Assembly (NCBI GenBank): GCA_018262715.1
Contig: JADFDS010000043.1
Coordinates: 1-64,000 of the forward strand
Direction of reading: 5' to 3'
Length of the DNA stretch: 64,000 nucleotides
Source of the DNA: Bacteroidota bacterium
GTDB lineage: Bacteria; Bacteroidota; Bacteroidia; Bacteroidales; VadinHA17
Positions 58,604 through 64,000 of the stretch are shown here, in pieces. The notes under the pieces were generated by a model. The model ran no database searches and was not told the DNA's origin. It worked only from the letters and a program-made list of their open reading frames with translations. Made by a program: the position numbers and the translations under genes. Within the stretch, counting starts at the first letter, position 1; every line of letters starts with the position of its first letter.

Positions 58604-61126
58604 ATGAAAAAAATGAAACCTATGCGGATACTCTCCCTTTTTGCCTTGCTTCTGACAGGAGTGATTGCCACAGCCCAGACAGAGGAAAAATACGTCAGCT
58701 ATACATACCCCGAAGAGTACACTCTTGCCGGCATAACCGTTTCAGGGGTGAAATTCCTTGAGCCCAATGCCCTGATAGGCATCTCCGGACTGAGGATTGG
58801 CCAGAAGATTGATATACCCGGTGAGGTGATTACAGCAGCAGCAAAGAAGCTGATGGACCAGGGGCTGTTCTCTGACGTAAGGATAACCGTTACCGGGAAA
58901 GAGGGCGAGAACATCTGGCTCGACATATATCTCCAGGAGCGCCCGAGACTCTCCTCGCTCAGGTTCGAAGGGATCAGGAAATCAGAAGAGACCGACCTGA
59001 CAGAAAAACTAAGCCTCCCCGCAGGTTCACAGGTAACGGCACACCTGCTCAACAGGGCCGAACGCACAATCAGGGATCATTATATTGAGAAGGGATTCCT
59101 CAACACCGCAGTGAACATCATCCAGAAGGATGATCCCGATATGCCCAATAATGTTATCCTCAACTTCGTCATTGACAAGAAAGCCAAGGTTAAGATCGAG
59201 CAGATTGTTTTTGAAGGCAATGAATACTTCATGGACAAGCGCCTGCGCCGTGTGATGAAGAACACCAAGCAGAAGGACCTCAATATCTTCAAGGGCTCCA
59301 AGTTCATCGAGGACAAGTTTGAGGAGGACCGGGCCAAGCTTGTTGAATTCTATAATGAAAACGGCTTTCGTGACTTCCGCATACTGGGAGACTCCACCTA
59401 TGCGCTGGAAGACGGCAAAATGGCACTGGTGCTGAAGGTCAATGAGGGCAACCAGTACTACCTGAGAAATGTCGACTGGGTTGGCAACAGCATCTATACA
59501 CAGGATCAGCTGTCGCGTGTCTTCAACTTCCCCTCCGGCGAGATATACAACCAGACCCTGATAGACAAGCGGCTTAACGTGGATGATGATGCCGTAAGTG
59601 CCCTCTACCTCAATTACGGTTACCTCTTCTCAAGGCTCACTCCCGTCGAAAAGAAGGTGGAGGGTGACTCTATTGACCTCGAAGTGCGAATCTACGAAGG
59701 TGATCCGGCAACTCTCAATAACATCATTATTACGGGTAACACCCGCACCAATGAACATGTGGCCAGGCGTGAACTGTTCACATATCCGGGTGACCTCTTC
59801 AGCAAAGATAAACTCATACGTTCAGCAAGGCAGGTGGCCGTGCTCGGACATTTCGACCCCGAAAAGATCAACCCCCAGCCTCTCCTCAACCAGGTGGATG
59901 GAAACGTTGACCTGCTCTACGCACTCGAGGAAAAAGCCAATGACCAGTTCGAGATATCAGGCGGATGGGGCGCTGGCATGCTCGTGGGAACTGTAGGAGT
60001 GAGATTCAACAATTTCGCCATCCGTAACTTCTTTAAATGGAACGAGTGGAGACCGTACCCATCCGGCGACGGACAGAGTCTCCAGATCAGGGCACAGTCG
60101 AACGGCAGTTATTATCAGTCTTATAATGTCTCATTCATCGAACCATGGCTGGGTGGCAAGAAGCCTAACACCCTCTCCATTTCTGCCTTCCGGAACAAGA
60201 TGGGTGACAGCAAGAAAACACCTAAGGAAGACAGGCAGTCAATGATCATTGACGGTGGTTCGGTGGGCTTCGGTAAGAGGCTGGAATGGCCTGATGACTA
60301 TTTCTCGGTATTTTATGAGGCCAGCTATCAGAGGTACAGCCTCAACAAATACGAAATGTACAGTTTCCTCTTCAAGAACGGCACGTCCAATCTTGCAACA
60401 CTGAGCGCCAAATTAACCAGGTTCTCGGCAGGGCCCAACCCGATTTACCCGACCGGTGGTTCCACCTTCTCACTTTCATTGCAGGCCACCCCTCCATATT
60501 CAGCCATCAGCGGCAAGAATTTTGCCGGTGCCAGTGATGAAGAGAAATATAAATTGATAGAGTTCTACAAGGCTGTTTTCAAGGCAGATTATTACCTGCC
60601 CCTCGATGGTGCAGGAAAGCTTATACTCAACGCCAAAGCAGCTTTCGGATACCTGGGATTTTACAATAAGGACATCGGGCCTTCGCCCTTTGAAAACTTC
60701 TACCTCGGCGGCGACGGCATGACCGGATACAGCTTCTACGGCCGCGAGGTAATAGCCCTCAGGGGTTACACCAACGGATCACTGACTCCCAGGGTTGATA
60801 AGATGGAGACCGATGGAACCCTGAGACGGGTGGAGTCAGGTAACGTTTACTCAAAGCTCACCATGGAACTGCGCTATCCCATCTCACTGAACCCGCAGGC
60901 AACCATTTTCGCACTGGCCTTCGTCGAGGCAGGCAAGGCCTGGTATGATATCAGGGACTACAATCCATTCCGTATGAACCGCTCGGCAGGGGTAGGCCTG
61001 AGAGCAAACCTGCCGATGTTTGGCCTCCTCGGCATTGACTGGGGTTACGGATTCGATTCACCTGTTTACGGGTCATCCGAAGATTCCGGAAGCCAGTTTC
61101 ATTTCGTAATAGGTCAGCAATTCTGA
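58604..61126 (+). CDS. bamA: Outer membrane protein assembly factor BamA (POTRA + barrel)
   Basis: Signal MKPMRILSLFALLLTGVIATAQ; POTRA repeats; FFLGGDGMTGY-like FYLGGDGMTGYSFYGRE...ALRGY; start moved to 58604 to avoid overlap with uppS. Confidence 0.95.
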   Translation: MKKMKPMRILSLFALLLTGVIATAQTEEKYVSYTYPEEYTLAGITVSGVKFLEPNALIGISGLRIGQKIDIPGEVITAAAKKLMDQGLFSDVRITVTGKEGENIWLDIYLQERPRLSSLRFEGIRKSEETDLTEKLSLPAGSQVTAHLLNRAERTIRDHYIEKGFLNTAVNIIQKDDPDMPNNVILNFVIDKKAKVKIEQIVFEGNEYFMDKRLRRVMKNTKQKDLNIFKGSKFIEDKFEEDRAKLVEFYNENGFRDFRILGDSTYALEDGKMALVLKVNEGNQYYLRNVDWVGNSIYTQDQLSRVFNFPSGEIYNQTLIDKRLNVDDDAVSALYLNYGYLFSRLTPVEKKVEGDSIDLEVRIYEGDPATLNNIIITGNTRTNEHVARRELFTYPGDLFSKDKLIRSARQVAVLGHFDPEKINPQPLLNQVDGNVDLLYALEEKANDQFEISGGWGAGMLVGTVGVRFNNFAIRNFFKWNEWRPYPSGDGQSLQIRAQSNGSYYQSYNVSFIEPWLGGKKPNTLSISAFRNKMGDSKKTPKEDRQSMIIDGGSVGFGKRLEWPDDYFSVFYEASYQRYSLNKYEMYSFLFKNGTSNLATLSAKLTRFSAGPNPIYPTGGSTFSLSLQATPPYSAISGKNFAGASDEEKYKLIEFYKAVFKADYYLPLDGAGKLILNAKAAFGYLGFYNKDIGPSPFENFYLGGDGMTGYSFYGREVIALRGYTNGSLTPRVDKMETDGTLRRVESGNVYSKLTMELRYPISLNPQATIFALAFVEAGKAWYDIRDYNPFRMNRSAGVGLRANLPMFGLLGIDWGYGFDSPVYGSSEDSGSQFHFVIGQQF

Positions 61127-61668
61127 TGAAAACAAGATCAAATACAACAGCAATGAGAAAGATCATTATCATGACAGTCATTGTGTTTGCCGCCACTTTA
61201 AGCGGTATGGCACAGAAATTTGCATTCGTTGACAGCGAGTACATACGCAATAACATACCTGCTTTTACAGCAGCACAGCAGCAGCTTGACAAACTTTCCC
61301 AGGGATGGGAGAAGGAGGTGGCTGACGGTTATGCGGCAGTGGAGCAGATGTACAAGGACTACCAGGCTGAGGTGGTGCTGCTCTCACAGGATCAGAAGAA
61401 GAAGAGGGAAGAGACCATCATTGCCAGGGAGAAGGAGGTGAAAGACCTTCAGAACAGGTATTTCGGCATGGAGGGAGAGCTCTACAAGAAACGCGAGGAG
61501 CTGGTGAAACCTATCCAGGATGAGATACTGAAGGCAATCAAGGAAATATCTGTCGAGGGGAGCTATGCAGTGATTTTTGACACATCCGCAGGTTCGAACA
61601 TCCTCTTCGCCAACCCGAGATATGACCTCTCAGACCAGGTTCTCCAGAAAATGGGTTATAAGAATTAA
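61126..61668 (+). CDS. OmpH/Skp family outer membrane chaperone (first copy)
   Basis: MRKIIIMTVIVFAATLSGMAQKFAFVDSEYIRNNIPAFTAAQQQLDKLSQGWEKEV; overlaps bamA stop; real start may be 61153. Confidence 0.9.
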   Translation: MKTRSNTTAMRKIIIMTVIVFAATLSGMAQKFAFVDSEYIRNNIPAFTAAQQQLDKLSQGWEKEVADGYAAVEQMYKDYQAEVVLLSQDQKKKREETIIAREKEVKDLQNRYFGMEGELYKKREELVKPIQDEILKAIKEISVEGSYAVIFDTSAGSNILFANPRYDLSDQVLQKMGYKN

Positions 61669-61673
61669 ATAAT

Positions 61674-61681
61674 TACATTTG
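61674..61681 (+). promoter_or_regulatory. -7-type promoter motif TACATTTG upstream of second ompH
   Basis: Matches TAnnTTTG, 26 nt before ATG. Confidence 0.55.
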
Positions 61682-61707
61682 CACGTTAAAATTTGAAAAT
61701 TAAGACA

Positions 61708-62220
61708 ATGAAGAAAGTATTTGGGATACTCCTGTTTGCTGCACTGTTTCTCACGGCACAGGATGGATTTGCACAGTCGTTCAAGACAGGTCACATCAAT
61801 CGCGATGACATCATTATGGCTATGCCTGACTATGACACGGCAATGAAGAGTTACAATGCATTCGGGCAGGAGCTGACAAATGCTTTGGAGCTGATGCAGG
61901 TTGAACTGAACAACAAGTATGATCAGTTTACCAAGGAGGAGAAGAATCTTACTGATCTTGTAAAGGCAAACAGGGCGCAGGAGATAACAGACATGCAGAC
62001 ACGAATAAGCAATTTCCAGCAGCAGGCCCAGGTTCAGCTGCAGGAGAAGCAGGCTGAGCTTCTGAATCCCATCATCGAGAAGGCCAACAACGCTATCAAT
62101 GCCGTTGCAAAGGAGGGCGGTTATATATATATATATGATGTCCGCACTCTCGTTTACGTGGATACGGTAAAGAGCACCGACATCGGTCCGCTGGTAAAGA
62201 CGAAGCTGGGAATCAAATAA
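61708..62220 (+). CDS. OmpH/Skp family outer membrane chaperone (second copy)
   Basis: MKKVFGILLFAALFLTAQDGFAQSFKTGHINRDDIIMAMPDYDTAMKSYNAFGQEL; coiled-coil body. Confidence 0.9.
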   Translation: MKKVFGILLFAALFLTAQDGFAQSFKTGHINRDDIIMAMPDYDTAMKSYNAFGQELTNALELMQVELNNKYDQFTKEEKNLTDLVKANRAQEITDMQTRISNFQQQAQVQLQEKQAELLNPIIEKANNAINAVAKEGGYIYIYDVRTLVYVDTVKSTDIGPLVKTKLGIK

Positions 62221-62239
62221 TTAAAATGAAATCAAAGTG

Positions 62240-62260
62240 CTGCCCGCCCCCGGCGGGCAG
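62240..62260. terminator. GC-rich hairpin between ompH2 and murI
   Basis: CTGCCCGCC-CCC-GGCGGGCAG perfect 9-bp stem; weak T tract. Confidence 0.55.
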
Positions 62261-62277
62261 TCTTACATTATAAAGTT

Positions 62278-63084
62278 ATGGAAGCAAGCAACCGTCCGAT
62301 CGGGGTATTTGACTCAGGTGTGGGAGGGTTGACGGTGGCACAGGCCATCCGCCAGATCCTGCCCGGGGAACAGATAGTCTATTTTGGTGATACGGCACAC
62401 CTGCCTTACGGCGACAAGTCAGAAGAAGCCATCAGGGGCTATTCAAGGAAGATTACCGAGTTCCTCCTCGGCTATGACGCCAAGGTGGTGCTCATTGCCT
62501 GCAACTCGGCATCAGCCTCAGCGTACGAAGCTCTGCTTGCAGAATACGGCAACAGGGTCATAATCCTCGATGTGATCAACCCGGTGGTTGAGTATTGCGC
62601 TTCACGCAACTTTCAGAAACTCGGAGTTATAGGCACCAAACTGACTGTTAACTCAGGCACTTACACCAGGAAACTGAAGGAGGCATCTCCCGCCACCAGC
62701 GTGGTCTCGCTTGCAACACCGCTGCTTGTACCCATGATCGAGGAAGGCTTTATCTTTGATGACATCAGCAATGCCATCATCCGCACTTATCTCTCCGACC
62801 AGAGGCTGAACGACATAAACGGCCTGATACTCGGATGCACACACTATCCCATCATACGTAACCAGATAAGCAAATTTTTCAACTTCAGCGTGGAGGTGGT
62901 TGATTCCGCCCGTATCGTTGCAGTCAGGCTCCGGGAAATCCTCGGGGAACATAACCTGGTCAACAGGGGCAAACCGGGTGAAGACCTGTTCTTTGTATCA
63001 GACTTTACAGATTACTTTGAGAAGATTGCCAGGATGTTCTTTGAGAGCTCCATCAACCTCCGCAGGGCAGACATCTGGTCATGA
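62278..63084 (+). CDS. murI: Glutamate racemase
   Basis: RPIGVFDSGVGGLTVAQAIRQILPGEQIVYFGDTAHLPYGDKSEEAI; LIACNSASASA; GCTHYPII. Confidence 0.96.
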   Translation: MEASNRPIGVFDSGVGGLTVAQAIRQILPGEQIVYFGDTAHLPYGDKSEEAIRGYSRKITEFLLGYDAKVVLIACNSASASAYEALLAEYGNRVIILDVINPVVEYCASRNFQKLGVIGTKLTVNSGTYTRKLKEASPATSVVSLATPLLVPMIEEGFIFDDISNAIIRTYLSDQRLNDINGLILGCTHYPIIRNQISKFFNFSVEVVDSARIVAVRLREILGEHNLVNRGKPGEDLFFVSDFTDYFEKIARMFFESSINLRRADIWS

Positions 63085-63164
63085 TACTTAACTAATTACC
63101 CTCCACAGATATACCGGCATATTTTTTCTGCAGGATTCCGCTGTCCGGATGAGGTTATTTGGAA

Positions 63165-63183
63165 GGTCATGACAAACATGACC
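63165..63183. other. Small perfect hairpin in korA-like upstream region
   Basis: GGTCATG-ACAAA-CATGACC. Confidence 0.4.
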
Positions 63184-63286
63184 AAAATCATACAGTTGTA
63201 TCAGGTTAATGGTGAACTTAGCTTCACCTTTTCAGGTTACTGTTTTATACAGGTTCTTATTTAAAATCAAATACATCACAATCATC

Positions 63287-64000
63287 ATGGGAAAAAGATC
63301 AAAGGTCATTGAGAAGGATGCGGTGGTGATCAGGTTCTCAGGCGACTCGGGAGACGGGATGCAGCTTACAGGCACCCTTTTCTCCAACACGTCGGCCCTG
63401 TTCGGACATGACATCTCCACCTTTCCTGACTATCCTGCAGAGATAAGGGCCCCGCAGGGTACCGTCGGAGGCGTCTCCGGGTTCCAGGTACACATCGGGC
63501 ACAAACTGATTAACACTCCGGGTGATTTCACCGACATTCTTGTGGCGATGAATCCCGCAGCCATCCGCGCCAATGCCAGGTGGCTGAGGAAAGGGTCCAC
63601 AATCATTTATGACTCAGATAATTTCACTGAAAAGTCGATACAGAGGGCAGGCTACAAGGCTGATCCGTTTGCAGAAGACAAGCTTGACTCTATGAACCTC
63701 ATTGCGGCGCCTATCTCCACCCTGGTGAAGGAAGCCCTCAAGGATATGGAAATTGATCCCAAAACCGTACTCAGGACGAAGAACATGTTTGCACTGGGGA
63801 TGGTTTACTGGCTCTTTGACAGCAAGCTTAAGTACACAGAGGACTTCATTGAGGAGAAATTCGGAAAGAAGCCGCTTGTGGCCGAGGCCAACAGCAAGGT
63901 GCTCAGGGCAGGCTACTACTACGGAGAGACCATTGAGGCGCTGACACCTTCATACAGGGTTGATCCCGCACCAATCAGGAAAGGCACTTACCGCAACATC
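63287..64000 (+). CDS. 2-oxoacid:acceptor (2-oxoglutarate ferredoxin) oxidoreductase subunit alpha, truncated by window end
   Basis: MGKRSKVIEKDAVVIRFSGDSGDGMQLTGTLFSNTSALFGHDISTFPDYPAEIRAPQGTVGGVSGFQVHIG. Confidence 0.9.
   Translation, partial: MGKRSKVIEKDAVVIRFSGDSGDGMQLTGTLFSNTSALFGHDISTFPDYPAEIRAPQGTVGGVSGFQVHIGHKLINTPGDFTDILVAMNPAAIRANARWLRKGSTIIYDSDNFTEKSIQRAGYKADPFAEDKLDSMNLIAAPISTLVKEALKDMEIDPKTVLRTKNMFALGMVYWLFDSKLKYTEDFIEEKFGKKPLVAEANSKVLRAGYYYGETIEALTPSYRVDPAPIRKGTYRNI

Noticed and set aside
63084-63286. Hairpins upstream of the 2-oxoacid oxidoreductase gene as a riboswitch
   Set aside because: Short stems (GGTCATG/CATGACC, GGTGAA/TTCACC) do not match any riboswitch architecture I can recognise; kept only as a weak feature

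Overview
The window is a Bacteroidetes-type chromosomal segment. The lineage call rests on TAnnTTTG -7 promoter motifs, gldD/gldE, a T9SS sorting domain and a PorG-like/uppS/bamA/ompH cluster. It opens with the end of rpsG, then fusA and a near-complete S10/spc/alpha ribosomal-protein supercluster through rplQ (about 0-17 kb). This is followed by eno and a mostly housekeeping region: ubiD-like, hisS, ychF, an M14 peptidase with T9SS tail, GGGP synthase, gldD/gldE/ssb, HU, RNase G, two ECF-sigma modules, manA, udk, pdxJ, nadK, uppS, bamA, two ompH, murI, and a 2-oxoacid:ferredoxin oxidoreductase alpha subunit cut by the window end. I found no CRISPR array, prophage, transposase, rRNA or tRNA. 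The less expected signals are non-coding. (1) A dispersed ~80-nt palindromic element (GTAACGRCAGGTC-hairpin, then TACGGG at fixed spacing) occurs at ~24.88 kb and ~38.93 kb, the latter with an additional hairpin in a doublet. (2) A compact orphan small-RNA candidate lies at ~42.26-42.40 kb, with promoter, nested stem and intrinsic terminator. (3) Three exact-period 35-bp tandem repeats sit between pth and an S4-domain gene. (4) GGCAATA heptamer repeats in inverted orientation lie between convergent genes. (5) Dyad sequences are placed at the hisS and porG-like promoters. No clearly new multi-gene system was recognised; the palindromic family and the sRNA candidate are the best leads.
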